Shown here: one piece after another, positions 33,729 to 46,088 of the stretch | How positions within the stretch are numbered: position 1 is the stretch's first letter | Layout of the letters: every line of letters begins with the position of its first letter | NCBI GenBank assembly: GCA_036365145.1 | Contig: JAEOAD010000018.1 | Span: 10,274,501-10,338,500 of the forward strand | Source of the DNA: Orientallactaga sibirica | Lineage: Eukaryota; Chordata; Mammalia; Rodentia; Dipodidae | DNA length: 64,000 nucleotides | Reading direction: 5' to 3' | Notes under the pieces: model-generated | The model's database searches: none | What the model saw: only the letters and a program-made list of their open reading frames with translations | What the model was told of the DNA's origin: nothing | Position numbers and translations under genes: made by a program

Positions 33729-34599
33729 GAGCAAAGCATCTCTTACCCACATTGAACAAATACAAGATTTTTCCCCTCCAACATCTGGACTGTGCAATAG
33801 AATGTAGAAAAGTACATGTGGCCCCATCTTCTGGCAAACTAAATAATAGCAGAAGCAATTGGATTTTTCAGATATGGTTGGTTCATTCATTTTTCTTTTA
33901 AGGTCCTATTCAACCATTGCTGTTTGTCTAGGCTTTTTTCATAAGAGTATTTTTGCTTTATAATTATCTTCAGTATCTAAAGCAGAAGCAGGAGACTCAA
34001 GTGGGTGTCAGGAAGCCGCAAGATCTCCCTCACATTGAGTATGTCATGGTTGCATCTGTGTAGACAGCCAGCTTTCGATTAAGTCTATGCAACTGCAGTT
34101 ATCTTCTCTACAGAGAAGTAAGCAGTGCCCCTTGGATTAGATGAATGGTAAAGATACTAGAGGGCTGAATGCTATATGAAGACATTTTGTCAGCTGGTGC
34201 TGGTAACAACCTGTACTCTATGACTCTGGCATATCTGGGTGACTCTCCCAGTTCTGCAAGAGTGATAGGTTGTATGAAAAATCACAGATCATGTCTGCTT
34301 CTCCACAATGACAGATGGTCCCCTAAATTGGAAGCTCAATGAATCCAGATTCACCTAGGTGTCAATATGAACTAAGAATTCTGGTTGGGTTTTGGTATTT
34401 TTGTGGGTTAGTGAGAATTGGAGAACAGTGAGGCAGTGATGAGAAAATAGGATGAACCTAGAAACTTCCAGGTTTTTCCTATTGAGGTGGGACTGAGTAG
34501 AAGCTAAACAATCATGTCTCCCTCTGCCTTCAATTTCCCATTAGACTTCCCTACAACCCATGGAAACTGAGACTTGTATGGTTCAGAGAGTAGTCACAT
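33729..34599. other. unique sequence, no feature recognised
   Basis: No supported gene or repeat. The right edge adjoins L1-derived sequence. Confidence 0.4.
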
Positions 34600-35060
34600 T
34601 ATGAAAACTAAAACAAGATGGTAGAATAGGATATTAACAATGCACATAGCCAGTGAAACCAAAAGGAATGGGTGTCACACAGGTGCAATAGTGGCATGTC
34701 TTCTGGGGGCAAACAACTGGCCTCTGGTTGGATTTGAGACACACTTCGTGGAAGGAAATTCATGCCTGCTGGTAAAACCTAGCTAAAAGTTTATGGCTGG
34801 AAAGGTCATAGGTCCCAGTGGGGATGCTACTGCTGTTGTTTGGAGAAATGGGTATGATGTGTCCATCAAAATACCCTATGTTTCTGCCTATAAATTAGCA
34901 TTGCTGTCACTTTTTGTCAGAGAAGCTTCTTTTGCAGATAGTGAGGACTACTGGAATATTCAAAATTCATCACACACAGAAGACTCTATCCTGTACCCAA
35001 GGCTATGGCCATACCAATCACTATTTGCAGTCCATATTTCAGCATTTTAATCATGGGCTA
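34600..35060 (+). mobile_element. L1 3' UTR fragment (Lx-like)
   Basis: Blocks CCTCTGGTTGGATTTGAGA, GGTCATAGGTCCCAGTGGGG, TAAATTAGCATTGCTGTCAC and AGAGAAGCTTCTTTTGCAG line up with the copies at 48110-48905 and 60640-62222. The 85-codon open frame within it is L1 non-coding sequence. Confidence 0.8.
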
Positions 35061-35789
35061 TCTGGGGCTCTTTTACGCTTGTACTTAATCTTTTCTACTG
35101 CCCTCTGCCTCTGTTCTTCTCTGGGATTGTATAAACTCCTTTCTTTGTACTCTCTGAGACATTGACAGGGACTTTGCTGGAATTCAACTTTTTTTTCTAC
35201 ATATAAGTACATCAGAGACTGATATCTTTGTTTCCTAGCAACACCGAAAGCACAGTCATGTAGCTTCCTTTGTTCTTCTGTTGTTTCTATGTATTTTCTT
35301 TGAAGAACAGTATAAGGAATCTTGAAATCAAGAAGACTCCATTAGTCTTTAAACCTTGACTTCCCCTCCTCTCTGTTTATTTCAAGTAGCATTACCTCTA
35401 CTGGCTCCAAACCTCACTCGGCTACAGAGCTAATGAGTCAGTATTCAGAGCCACCAGCCATCTAGTTTCTTTCCATTGTCTTTATCTTCTCACAAGGCAT
35501 AAGGCTTTCAATGATTTTGTCTACCAATAAAGAAAAGAAAATTGACTAGGCAGTAATTTCATTATTGACTCAGTTATAGCCAATGTTATCCCATTTAACA
35601 GCACTATTAACACAAACTTGATATAATGACCACCAAGCACAGGAATTCCATGAGTCTAGAGCTAAACTATTGGGTACAAACATACAAATGGATTATGAAT
35701 CCTGTGGTAATCTGACTTGTCAAGAATCCCTGGGTTGGGAAATATGGCCTGGCTCACTCAATCTCATCTAACCAAAAAAGTAAAAAGAG
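35061..35789. other. unique sequence, no feature recognised
   Basis: No gene supported. TTGTATAAACTCCTTTCTTTG near 35126 is faintly LTR-like but too short to call. Confidence 0.35.
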
Positions 35790-36037
35790 GGGCTGGAGAG
35801 ATGGCTTAGTGGTTAAAGCGCCTGCCAGCAAAGCCTAAGAATGCCTGTTCGAATCTCCAGGTTCCACGTTTAGCCAGATGCAAAAGTGAGGCAAGTGTGC
35901 AATTTCATACATGCACACAAGGGGGCACATGCTTCTGGAGTTCATTCACAGCGGCTGAGAAGCCCTGGGGCACCCATTCTCTCTCTGCCTCTTCCTTTCT
36001 ATCTCTCTGTCTCTGTCTCTCTCTCTCAAATAGAAAA
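35790..36037 (+). mobile_element. B2-like SINE
   Basis: GGGGCTGGAGAGATGGCTTAG head, long middle, CT-rich tail (35976-36028) and poly-A. AAAAAGTAAAAAGAG flanks both sides. Confidence 0.94.
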
Positions 36038-36304
36038 AAAAAGTAAAAAGAAGAAAAGGACCAAGTCTTTGGGGTGAGTTTGAAAATGTTTCACGATGGG
36101 GACAGATGGCCAGTTATTAAGAGGATGAGTAAAGAAACTTTTGACATAAGCTAATTCCAGGCTTTAGCAAGTCTCAATGATTCCTTCCTCAAATATGAAG
36201 CAGCTCAAGTCAGAACATACCTCCATGTCTTCATTCAAATGAAGGCAGTACATTTATTAGCAGTGCCCGTGTCTTCACATTTGTAAGGTTTTCCATTCGT
36301 TCCA

Positions 36305-36327
36305 AACACACACACACACACACACAA
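36305..36327. repeat. (CA)n microsatellite
   Basis: A pure CA run of about 11 units. Confidence 0.95.
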
Positions 36328-36430
36328 AGAAATTGTCAAAAATACATTCTATTCTCCTCTTTAAATGATTTTTTTAACTATTGGAATGTAACAGAATACT
36401 CCAGGGGCTTTTTTGTTATGAAAATACCCA

Positions 36431-36515
36431 AACCTAGAGATGTAGCTCAGCGATACAATGCTTGAGTGCTAGTGCAAGGTCCTGAGTTCAACTCCTAGTA
36501 CCAGAAATCCACAAA
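36431..36515 (+). repeat. ID-like SINE
   Basis: AGATGTAGCTCAGCGATAC and GGTCCTGAGTTCAACTCCTA are tRNA-like A-box and B-box regions in the ID/BC1 arrangement, followed by a short repeat of CACCAGAAATCC. Confidence 0.7.
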
Positions 36516-36687
36516 CACCAGAAATCCATATATATATAACTCCAAGCCAAACCAAAGGCCTCTCTGCTTATAAGCATGCATCATTCCTAGTGTAAATTGA
36601 AATGAAGCACTCACTGGTTAAAAAGTTTCAACAACTTCAGTCGTTATTTTGCAAAAATTACTCATATCTACTGTTCTAGAACTCTTT

Positions 36688-36911
36688 TATTTTATTTTAT
36701 TTTATTTATTTGCAAGCAGAGAGAGAGGGAGAGATAGAAGAGAGGCAGACAGAGAGAGAATGGGCACGCTAGGGCCTGTAGCCATGGCAAACGAACCCCA
36801 GATGCATGTGCCCCTTGTGCATCTGACTTACGTGGGTTCTGGAGAATTGAACCGGGATCCTTTGGCTTTACGGGCAAATGCCTTAACCACTAAGCCATCT
36901 CTCCAGCCCTG
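36688..36911 (-). mobile_element. B2-like SINE
   Basis: A (TTTTA)n tail, GA-rich stretch and CCATCTCTCCAGCCCT end on the plus strand place it on the minus strand. CTCTAGAACTCTTT flanks both sides with one mismatch. Confidence 0.94.
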
Positions 36912-37334
36912 CTCTAGAACTCTTTAAGGAACAGAAAACTTCTTCCTCATTAAACAATAAATGACTCTCCTACAGAATGCAAAGCCATGCCACTTCACAA
37001 CACCTGTGAGGATTTCCATGTTAAGATAGGAAAAGGTTTTGGTTTTCAAAGAATAGATTCATATCTTCCATGCTGCAGGAGAGAGAGAGAGATCTATTTC
37101 CCAGGCCCCCATCCAATGACCCAGTCACCAACACTGTTCAGTTTTTCTCCTAAGGAAATATAGCAAGACACAGCAACTTGTGCTTCCTTCTTCCAAGAAA
37201 ATCCAATCCACTGAGTTAAATGTTAGTTGATTCCACTTTGTTTGATCAAGGGAAACAGGAAGTTCTATACAAAAACTTTCAGAAGTAGAAGAGCTAGCTG
37301 ATTTCCATCCAGTCCCATGTAATTATAAAGGAGG

Positions 37335-37704
37335 TGTATGTTATTTTTTCATTGCTGGGACAAGATACTGACTGGAAGCACCTTATAGAAGGTAAATGTT
37401 GTAGCTTACAGCTCCAGAGGGTAGACTCCATCGTGGAGGGAAAAGCATGGTCACAGCAGGAAGCTGGCACTGTATCATAGCAACAGCAGGGAAGAAGGAG
37501 AGAAAGTAAATGCTGAATTCTCAGTTAGCTTTTACCTCTTCCTGAAGTCCAGGAACCCAGCCCATGGAATGATGCTGCCATCGTTAGGGTGGGTCTTTCT
37601 ATCTCAATTAACCTCATCTAGAAAATCCCTCACAGACATGACTAGAGATTTGTTCCCATGGTGACTCTCAACACTATCAAGTTGACAACCAGAGGTGACA
37701 CATC
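37335..37704 (-). mobile_element. MT-type MaLR LTR
   Basis: TGTATGTTATTTTTTCATTG at one end and AAGTTGACAACCAGAGGTGA ... CACATCA at the other, with the body GGAATGATGCTGCCATCGTT and CTCAATTAACCTCATCTAG, match the reverse complement of rodent MT-type LTRs. About 420 bases before it (36912-37334) hold no recognised feature. Confidence 0.85.
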
Positions 37705-38075
37705 ACGGGGATAAATAAATATTAAGAATGGTTTGTTGAGATGGGTGGGGACAACGTGCATTTTCAGATTTGACAGCATAGTGTTTCTGTGCACTGAAAA
37801 CATCTCTGGGATGTGGCCTATTGTAGGTAGAAGTCTGGCAGAAGTATTATTAAATTTCTCAGCACAGAGTTCAGGCAAGGACTCTGTACCTGAGTGACAA
37901 TACATGTATTTATATTGAGCATTTGTTAGTTTTTAAAATCAATACTTAGGTTAATTCTGCTCTATAACATGTTCCAAAATCAGGCAAAACCTAAACACAT
38001 TTTAATTTCCCCCTTTTTCTTTGGCCCACTTTCAGATACTATATGGAGAGCATCTGTGATTTTAACTAATCATCG

Positions 38076-38239
38076 GTTTTTTTATTTTTATTTTTTTGGT
38101 TTTTCAAGGTAAGGTCTCAGTCTAACCCAGGCTGACCTGGAACTCACTCTGTATTCTCAGGGTGGCCTCGAACTCCTGGCGATCCTCCTACCTCTGCCTC
38201 CCGAGTGCTGGGATTAAAGGTGTGTGCCACCAAGCCCAG
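38076..38239 (-). mobile_element. B1 SINE, well preserved
   Basis: The plus strand has GGTGGCCTCGAACTCCTGGCG and CCCGAGTGCTGGGATTAAAGG. CTAATCAT flanks both sides. Intact CpGs suggest it is relatively young. Confidence 0.94.
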
Positions 38240-38249
38240 CTAATCATTG

Positions 38250-39100
38250 TTTTTAATAAGATATTTTACTATATTTTCTTTCCTCCTTTTTCTGTACTAT
38301 TACCTCTTAGATTTACTTTGGTTTATGGTTCTAACTGTCCAAGTTGGCGGTAAGTGTCTGTTCTCCTATGCTAGATTGAACAGTAGTTTGGCTAAGTATA
38401 AAATTCTGATGAGATTATTAAATTTTCTTCTTGAACTCAATGTGATGAATGATAAGATTTATGTTAATATGATTCTTGTTCCTTGTAGGCAAACACTAAA
38501 ATTTTTCTTGCTTGGTGCACTGAAATTGCTCACAGTATGCCTAAATGTTGATCATTTTAAGTTCTTCCTGCCAGTATCTAGTAGCTTTTTTTTTTTAAAT
38601 CTGAAAACTCCTTTTTCTTCAAACTTTATGTTTCTTCTATTCTTAATACTTGGTCCATGTTCTTCCCTTCACATTTCCTCTCAGGACTTCTGAATTCCCT
38701 TTTAGTTTGTTAAGTCTTCCATTTTCCTTTGTGTTCATAGAAGCATTCTTAAGTGCATCTTCAGCTTCTATTTCCCTCTCTAGTTCTGTACATTCTCACA
38801 TTCAGAACTATAATTTTTCTTCTTATTTCAACAATTGTCTACATACACATATGCCCCTAGTTATTTTTTTTTCTGTTGATGCAATGCCCCTTCTTATTTC
38901 TCAATGCTTGGTCCATGGAGTTCATTTTCTTAGTTCTCTAAGAACCAAGCAAAAAATTTTCAAGTTGTATTTTCTGTCTTATGTTATTTGATGGGCTTTC
39001 TTAAAAATCTACAGTCTTCATTTTGTAGTGCATTTTTGTAATTTTGAGTTTTTTTTTGCTGACTTGAAAGCTAGAATATTATGGCTATTGCCAGTGATGA
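38250..39100. other. T-rich sequence, possibly very old L1-derived
   Basis: The phrases TTTGGCTAAGTATAAAATTC and TTGTTCCTTGTAGG recall the reverse complement of ancient mammalian L1M elements, but I cannot place the ends. The 148-codon and 113-codon open frames here read T-rich DNA as Phe/Leu/Ser-rich protein and are not supported genes. Confidence 0.3.
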
Positions 39101-40304
39101 CACAGGTAAGGTGGACTAATCAGTGTGGTGGTCAGTAGCTTGTATCCTGCCCATGGAGATTTCTTGTTTTTCTAAGTCCTACCACAGGTTTTTCTGACCC
39201 TCATTACCTCTACTTACTACCCTGTCTGTGGACAGACTCTCCTGTTACTGCCCTCTACTACCTGCTACTGAGGGACACTTTTGAAGGAGAGTGAAGAAGG
39301 ACATAAGCATCTCATTTTCCTATTCTGGCATTGAAGAAGTCACCTTGACTATGGAAGTCTCTTGAGCCTGTCTTCTTCCTGCAGTATCCAGTCCTGAGCG
39401 TGAGAATCTATGTCTGAAACTGATCCATGGGGAAAGCAGGAGCATCCTGGATACACTTAGGCTACAGAGCAATCTATTATACAGGTATCATCTGCTCCAA
39501 GGCTCTCGGAAATCCTTTTTAATTCTGTGCTATGTAGAACAGTCTTCATTTTCCAGTTCTGTTATGAATAAATTTATTCCATGTTTTTGGAGTAGGAAAT
39601 TTTAGCATCTGCTTCATTTATCATCATAATACCATCTCCTAAAATTAACTTGCAAATCTTTTCTGGATTCATAGTTGTACACGAACTATAAGCATCTGTA
39701 CATGAGTAAGTAATGTTACAATTAAAATTATGGAATGACACTGAGAAATCACTGGATTTTTATGTTTCTCTTCAAAGTAGTGTTGGATATATGTGTTTTA
39801 GATATGCCCTCAGTTTTAAATCAGAGAGAAAGGGTCTAAACGTACAAGTCCTAACTCTAGAAATGCCAGTGCCTGTTCTTTTCTGGAATGGCTCCTGTCT
39901 TAAGGCTGTCACAGTCTTATTTTGTTCCTGCTAACTTGAGGCTGAAGGAAGAGACAGAGAAGACAGCCCAACATTTGCTTGCACAATACTTTTTAGTGTG
40001 TCAGACGATGTGTTCTGTTGATTTGTCCTGACCAATAATTACAATGTTTTGATGCCAGTTTCATGCCACCATCTTCCTTTACAGATGACAGAAACAAAGG
40101 GGGGTAGTGGTCCAACAAGTTTCTACTGCTGTTCTCAGCCATGGAGTCAAAATCCTTTGCAGGGTAAGTCAGTTAGTGTCCGGATAGAATCCCAGCTTCA
40201 TAGGTTCATTCTTGAGACAAATTGGGTTGGCCACTTTTGTTTCCAGATGAGCTCTTAACTCTCTTGTTGGAATGGTGCTTAAAGATGAAGGAGTTTCTAT
40301 AAGC
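39101..40304. other. unique sequence, no feature recognised
   Basis: No gene or clear repeat. A weak MIR-like block (CTTCCTTTACAGATGACAG) lies at about 40073-40091. Confidence 0.4.
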
Positions 40305-41175
40305 TTGTTAAGGCTGCAAAAACAATGTGCTATTGACTGAGTGACTTAAACAAAAGAACTTCGCTTGTACTTTCTGGAAGAAATAATTCTAGATCAAGGT
40401 ATCAGAGGAGTAGTTTCTTCTGGGAACTTTCTCCTTTGAGGTGGCCATCTTCTACCTGTGTCCTTATATTATCTTACCACTCAGCATGTCTGTCTATTAA
40501 CTTTCCCTCCTTTTAAAAAAGCTATTTATTTATTTATTTGCAAGGGGAGAGAGGGGGAAGGGAAAGAATGAGCATCCCAGGGCCTCTGGTCACTGCAAAA
40601 TAACTCCAGATGCATGCACCAACTTGCGCATCTGGCTTACATGGGTACTTGGGAATTGAACCCAGATCGTTCAGCTTTGCCAGCAAGGGCCTTAACCTCA
40701 GAGCAATATCCCCAGCCCTAATTTTTAAAAAAGAAACAATTTATTTGCAAGGAGAGAGAGAAACAAGGATGGAGGGCGAAAATGGGCATGCCAGGGCCAC
40801 CAGCCACTGCAAAAAAAACTCCAGACGCATGTGCCACCTTGTGCAGCTAGCTTACATGGATACTAGAGAATCGAACCCAGGTCCTTCAGCTTGACAGGAA
40901 GGGCCTTAACCTCTGAGCCATATTTCCAGCCCTAATTTAAAATTTAAAAACCTTTATTTATTTATTTGCAAGGAAAGAGAGAGAAGGGGAGGGAGGGAGG
41001 GAGGGAAAGAATGGGTTCCCTCCTTTTAATAACACCCTCATATTGGGAAAGGATCCACTCCAATTACCTTTCTACTTGAATTAGCTCTGTGTCTAAATAT
41101 AGTCACATGCTAAGTATTGAGCTTTGAGATTTAAACTTATGAAATTTGGGGGTACCATCTGGCCTACAACATAGG
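40305..41175 (-). mobile_element. old MaLR LTR (MLT1/MST-like) split by a SINE cluster
   Basis: Left part: TTAAGGCTGCAAAAACAATG, GAGTGACTTAAACAAAAGAA, GAGGTGGCCATCTTCTACC. Right part: CCTCCTTTTAATAACACCC, AAATATAGTCACATGC and ATGAAATTTGGGGGTACC. This is the order of old MLT1/MST-type LTRs on the minus strand. The gap between them is filled by SINEs at 40517-41015. Confidence 0.7.
40517..41015 (-). mobile_element. three B2-like SINE copies in a row
   Basis: Units at about 40517-40719, 40725-40933 and 40950-41015 all point to the minus strand. The first two are complete and each is followed by CTAATTT plus an A/T-rich stretch. The third keeps only tail and GA-rich part. The outer duplication TTCCCTCCTTTTAA (40503-40516 and 41016-41029) brackets the whole set, so the truncated unit probably arrived first and the other two landed in its tail. 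Confidence 0.85.
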
Positions 41176-41239
41176 GGATTCTGTGAAAATGATGATGGTC
41201 ATCTAGTTTCAGCAGAGATCATCACTGAGAACAGCTTTT

Positions 41240-41495
41240 TTTTTTTTTTAATTTTTGGAGACACAGAGACAGATAGATAGACAGAGAGGGAGAGGGAGAC
41301 AGATGGAGAATGGGCATGCCAGCAGTCTCTCAGCTGCTGTGAACGAACTCCAGATGTGTGCACCCTTGTGGGCAAGTGCGGCATTGTGCCCTTGCGTCAC
41401 TTTGCATCTGGCTAAACGTGGGACCTGGAGATTGGAACCAGCATTCTTAAGCTTAGGAGGCAGGCACCTTAACCGCTAAGCCATCTCTCCAGCCC
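41240..41495 (-). mobile_element. B2-like SINE
   Basis: A long-middle subfamily copy on the minus strand ending GCCATCTCTCCAGCCC. The duplication GAGAACAGCTTTT (41227-41239 and 41496-41508) is exact. Confidence 0.95.
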
Positions 41496-41734
41496 GAGAA
41501 CAGCTTTTAATAAGGGTGCCTGTGATCCAAACACAGGTTTGTATGATTAAACGACAATCACATTAACAAGTGAGACACTGCCCCAGTTCCACAGTCTGAA
41601 ATCCTTGATCTGCATTTCTCAGCATCATTAATGCTTGGATTACAGGTGCCTATCACCATACTTAGCCTGTATAATGTCCTTTTTGGGGAACCCTTAATTC
41701 AAATTGTTCTTGATATTCACATATCTCATATTTG

Positions 41735-42060
41735 TTAACTTAATAGATGGACTTTGGAATTAAACAGATATCACTTTGAAACTCGAGTTTTATACTTCTC
41801 AATGAGCAGCTACCAAAATCTGTTTTCTCATTTTAACTATAGTGATAATTATATATAAATATATTTCATGTGTACATGCAAACACATTATGTACATAACC
41901 TATTTCATAAATATTTTATTAAATGTATTTATATTTAAAGTATAGCATAAAATATACATAAAGATAGTCAATTTAGTTATTAAACTTTTGGGTTATTATG
42001 AGTAGTAAATAAAATCAATATATTTAAAAAGCTGTGTAAATGATAATTGTTATTGTTATT
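41735..42060 (+). repeat. MIR SINE expanded by AT-rich sequence
   Basis: GGACTTTGGAATTAAACAG and TCTGTTTTCTCATTTTAAC form the 5' part of a MIR. An AT-rich stretch at about 41850-42010 intervenes, and GCTGTGTAAATGATAATTG may be its end. The AT-rich part could be an expansion or an unrelated insertion. Confidence 0.45.
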
Positions 42061-42956
42061 CGAGAAACATGGTGAATGTGTCTGATGTGCTGTATATCAG
42101 AAATGTAAAAATAAAGGTAAATTTCCTATCCTAAATGGACCCATCACATACAAGGGTCACTGCCAAACCACTGTGACATGTACCATGAGAGAAGTGAGAA
42201 GTAACAACCAGGAAACAGAGGGCAGACATCCCCGGAAACTGCGAGGGCTCATGGAGCAGATGATCTCTATGCTGAACCTTAGAAGAAAAGCCAGAGTGAA
42301 AGGAGAAAACTTCACAGACACAGACAGAGAACATGTGAATCCAGAGTGGGAGAACCCCACCCTCCCAGGAATCAAAGCTTGCCCTTATGCTGGGAAGGTA
42401 AAGCGTGACGAAAGCTGAAACCAAAGCAACAGGGAGCAGGTCCTGAGTTTCCCCAGGGCTGAGGCTGCCTTCAAAGAAAGTGATTCATGTGGGAAACTGG
42501 GTCAGGGCTGCGTCTGGGGAGGGTGAAGCTCAGTGACGATCTGTGTTACTGTTCTTGTAAAACGAAAAATTAGTAGTGTGAGTGTCTTCCTATAAGCCTG
42601 GTACAGGTTTCCAACTTGGTATCTTATTTAATTACCTGCAGAAGACATGAGCACCAACATGATTTCTAGCCCCACCTTTCTTTGTGACTCATCAGGGGAA
42701 TTTTGAGCATCAAGCCCTGTCACTCCAAGCCTTCCTCAGATAAGGCATCAGAGAGACAGGGTAGAAAGTAGATGCCACCAAGACCCTTTGTGGGCCACAT
42801 CCTCCCCTTTGTCTTATTTTCCCATTTTTTCCACCTTTCTTTCAACTCTCTTTTGGCTTTCTAAAAAGCCTTTGATTAGTTCTTTCAATGTGACTCAGAG
42901 ACTATTGCAAGTTTCCTGTTACATATGACAAACTGAGGTTCAGAAGCAAATATTTT
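42061..42956. other. mostly unique sequence
   Basis: An 81-codon open frame at 42173-42418 (+) lacks any recognisable domain. The text near 42240-42330 faintly resembles an old interspersed repeat, but I cannot name it. Confidence 0.35.
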
Positions 42957-43163
42957 AAAAACTTTTTTAAATATTTTATTTATTTATTAGAGAAAGAAAG
43001 AAGCAGATAGAGAATGAGAATGGGCATGCCATGGTCTCTAACCCTGCAAATGAACTCCAGTTGCATGCGCCCCCTTGTACATCTGGCTTACATGGGTCCT
43101 GGGGAACCAAACCTGGGTCCTTTGGCTTTGCAAGCAAGGACCACTAAGGTTCCTCTCTGATCC
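42957..43163 (-). mobile_element. B2-like SINE, shorter subfamily
   Basis: The element lies on the minus strand and its head is worn (CCTCTCTGATCCC on the plus strand). CAGAAGCAAATATTTT / CAGAAGCAAACATTTT flanks it at 42941 and 43164. Confidence 0.9.
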
Positions 43164-43184
43164 CAGAAGCAAACATTTTTAAAG

Positions 43185-43300
43185 CACAGTCTATGTGCTG
43201 TCTTCACAACAGCCTTGTTATTTCTTTTTAATAGGTGAGTAAACTGATTTTCAGAATTATCAGTGATTTGCTCATTACTATTCTCATTCTCTGTCTTTGA
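43185..43300 (-). repeat. MIR SINE fragment
   Basis: CACAACAGCCTTGTTATTTC and AGGTGAGTAAACTGATTTTC fit the MIR core on the minus strand. A further weak LTR-like end (TTTGTAGTTTTATGCCACTG) lies at 43591-43610. Confidence 0.5.
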
Positions 43301-43889
43301 ATAGAACACATGACAGGTTCTCACTACAGAAAACAAGTGGGAGTGATCATCCCTAGCCCAAGGTTAAACATGGTGTGCTATATCTACTGACTTTTCATTT
43401 ACTATTTGACTGGATTTAGGGGATACACTGGAGGGCTTTAGGTCTTGTAGAGAAGGAGTTAAAGTTTGTGAGGCAAGTAAAGGACTCTGGCCCCCAAATG
43501 ATTGTATGGCACAGAGCTGCTCCCACTCCAGCCCTCTTCGCATTCGACCACTAACTCAACTGTCCATGGGACAAGAACTATCAGCAAAACTTTGTAGTTT
43601 TATGCCACTGAGATACTGGGATTGTTACAACCGTAAACTAAAGCAAGATTTGTGCTGGTAAACTAGTATCTGAGTGATGCTTCTATGCAAGGTGCAGTCA
43701 GTGCAATTCACAACATCCCATGGGAGCTCCCAGGGGCACAGACTGCACAGGTGACTGAAGATGGGAGAAGTGACTGCCCAGAGGATTCTCAGAGGAGGTG
43801 AACTGTGAAGGCTAAACATTGAATGGTGTCCCCAACCACCATCAGAGAGAAGTTTCTCTTGGGATCAACGTCCTACCTGTGCAGAGGGA

Positions 43890-44075
43890 AATAATGTTCA
43901 GTCTTGGTTTTGCTTTTTCCTAACTGAATGAACTTGTGGACCCAAGCTTCAGGTTTCCCATAGGTAAAATATGACAAAATATCCCTCTCCTAAGGTTGTT
44001 GTTTTTATGAAGATTAAATGAAATAATGTCTATTAAGTATATGTAAAAGGCTTTTTATAAACATTATCACTAATT
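43890..44075 (+). repeat. MIR SINE
   Basis: AGGTTTCCCATAGGTAAAAT and GAAGATTAAATGAAATAATG follow the MIR order on the plus strand. Confidence 0.6.
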
Positions 44076-44593
44076 GTCACTGTTATAACTATAAGAAATT
44101 CAGTTTTTTCACTGGCATAAACACAACTAAATTGTTTACCTTGTTCCCAAGTATGTGTCCATGTTATTGGCATGCATGGGTCTACCTCAATTTATTTTTC
44201 AGAGAATAATCAAAACTTGAATCTGAAGTGTGTCATATAGAAGACTCCACCTATTTTGGGCATCATCTAATTCACTCTTCAAACTTGAATTTATAGCTGG
44301 TTTCATATTAAAGAAGTGAGCAAATGGTAGGCTTGGCCAAGGAAGAAGTTATTTTTATCATGAACATTGTTATGTAGGCTGATAGATCTTTGAGATATTT
44401 GATCTATGGGGATTTTGAAAGACAGTAACCCCAACTAGCATTTTACATTTATATTTACAATGTACATTTTCTCAGCAAATAACAAGTGGTTCAATACAAT
44501 CTCTACCAGTCATTAATAAAATTGATAGGAAAGAGACAATATTGACAACTGAATTTTCTGAATAAGTAAATTAACAAAGAACACATTCATTTC

Positions 44594-44632
<39 letters not shown>

Positions 44633-45356
44633 CCCTACAATACACTACTTCCTCATTCCTGCCTTGTCAGAGCAGGAAATGAGCAGAACTGAATGTTTCT
44701 ACTTACCACTGAAAGGAATCTGGGGTGCATTTAGCTCAACTTCCCAGTTTTCATATGTAAAAGAAAAGGTTTTATCATTGTAGTACAAGGTGATATTTAT
44801 AATTACCTTTTGAAAACTGTCATCATTTCTTCTATGATAAAAAAAATCAGAGAATTATAGCTCACAACTGCTGAATGGATGGCCTCCTTTGGATCACAGA
44901 AATTATGTAGAGACACTGACTCAGGCTCCAAGCATTTTTTCTGGGCTTGTGATTATGTGGTATTTCCAACCCACTTGCAGCTGCAGTTGGGCATGTAACT
45001 GAATTCTAACCAGTGGACTGTGAAGGAAGACAATTTCAGATCTACATGTGATCGTCCATGTTCCTCCTCCCAGCCAGATGAGTGGAAATGAAAAACAGGT
45101 GAACCCAGAAGCCATGAACAAAGATTCTGAAAGCGCACATGAACAGAGCCTGAGGTTCTTGATCTGACTCATGGAGAAGAGTTGCCTGCTGATGAAAGCA
45201 ACTTGTTCTGGATAGTCTAAAATAAGAAACAAATCTCCACCATATCGTGTCCATTGTAATTTTGAAATTTGTTTTCTAAAGCAATATTACCTTAGACAAA
45301 ACATAGTTTAATGACAACTTAATAATGGACAAGGCATGATGCTAAAAGAGATGATC
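44076..45356. other. unique sequence with a (TG)n microsatellite
   Basis: (TG)n at 44595-44631 is the only clear repeat. The 103-codon open frame on the minus strand (44921-45232) has no recognisable domain. Confidence 0.45.
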
Positions 45357-45474
45357 TTGGCTGGGCATGGTGACACATGCCTATAATCCCAGTTTTCTGG
45401 AAACTGAGGCAGGAGGATTACAAGTTTGAGACTAGCTCAGGCTACATACATAGCAAATTCTAGGCCACACTGAG
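45357..45474 (+). mobile_element. B1-type SINE, truncated
   Basis: CTTGGCTGGGCATGGTGACA, ATAATCCCAGTTTTCTGGAA and GGAGGATTACAAG are B1-like, but the final AGTGAGACCCTACC block is missing. An LTR begins directly after it, so LTR insertion or deletion removed the end. Confidence 0.75.
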
Positions 45475-45788
45475 AGTTGTGGTTACCTGCTCATTGCAGC
45501 TCATTTGAGACAAAGCACCCAACCAAAAACAGCTGTGGGAAGAAAAGGTTTATTTTGGCTTACAAACTCAAGAGTAAGCTCCATGTTGGCAGGGGCAAGA
45601 GGCTGGACTTCACCTCCTGGTCAATATCAGGTGAACCAGGCGAACAACAGCAGCAGGCTAGTATGCCAAATCCTGGAAAGGGGAAGCTGGCTATAACACC
45701 CATTAAGCCCAGCCCCAACAGCACACCTCCTCCATAAGGCTCCAATTCCCAAGTTTCCTCCAGCTGGGGACATAGCATTCAGAACACA

Positions 45789-46080
45789 TGAGTTGCCAAA
45801 GGAAGAGTAGGACTCCTTACAACGTGCTCCTCCAGACACAAAATGGCCTGGATATCCATGACCTCACAGTGCCTGACACTACCTACACAAGACCATCATA
45901 ATAGGAGGAAAAGATCATGACATCAAACTGAAAAGAGAGACTGATTGAGAGGGGGAGGGGATTGATAGAGAGTGGAGTTTCAAAGGGGAAAGTGGGGGGA
46001 GGGAGGAAAGTACCATGGGATATTTTCTACAATTAAAGAAGTTGTCAATAAAAGTTAAAAATTAAATTAAATTTAAAAAA
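45789..46080 (+). mobile_element. L1 3' end, 5'-truncated
   Basis: ACACAAAATGGCCTGGATATCC, CTACACAAGACCATCATAAT and GAAGTTGTCAATAAAAG are the L1 3' UTR end, followed by an A-rich tail. AGAACACA flanks it at 45781-45788 and 46081-46088. Confidence 0.88.
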
Positions 46081-46088
46081 AGAACACA

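Noticed and set aside
33490..33890. Minus-strand frames of 119-122 codons that look like membrane proteins
   Set aside because: The hydrophobic run is the translation of a purine microsatellite.
38247..38693. 148-codon open frame, the longest on the plus strand
   Set aside because: It reads T-rich DNA as Phe/Leu/Ser-rich protein and lies in sequence that may be old L1. Not supported as a gene.
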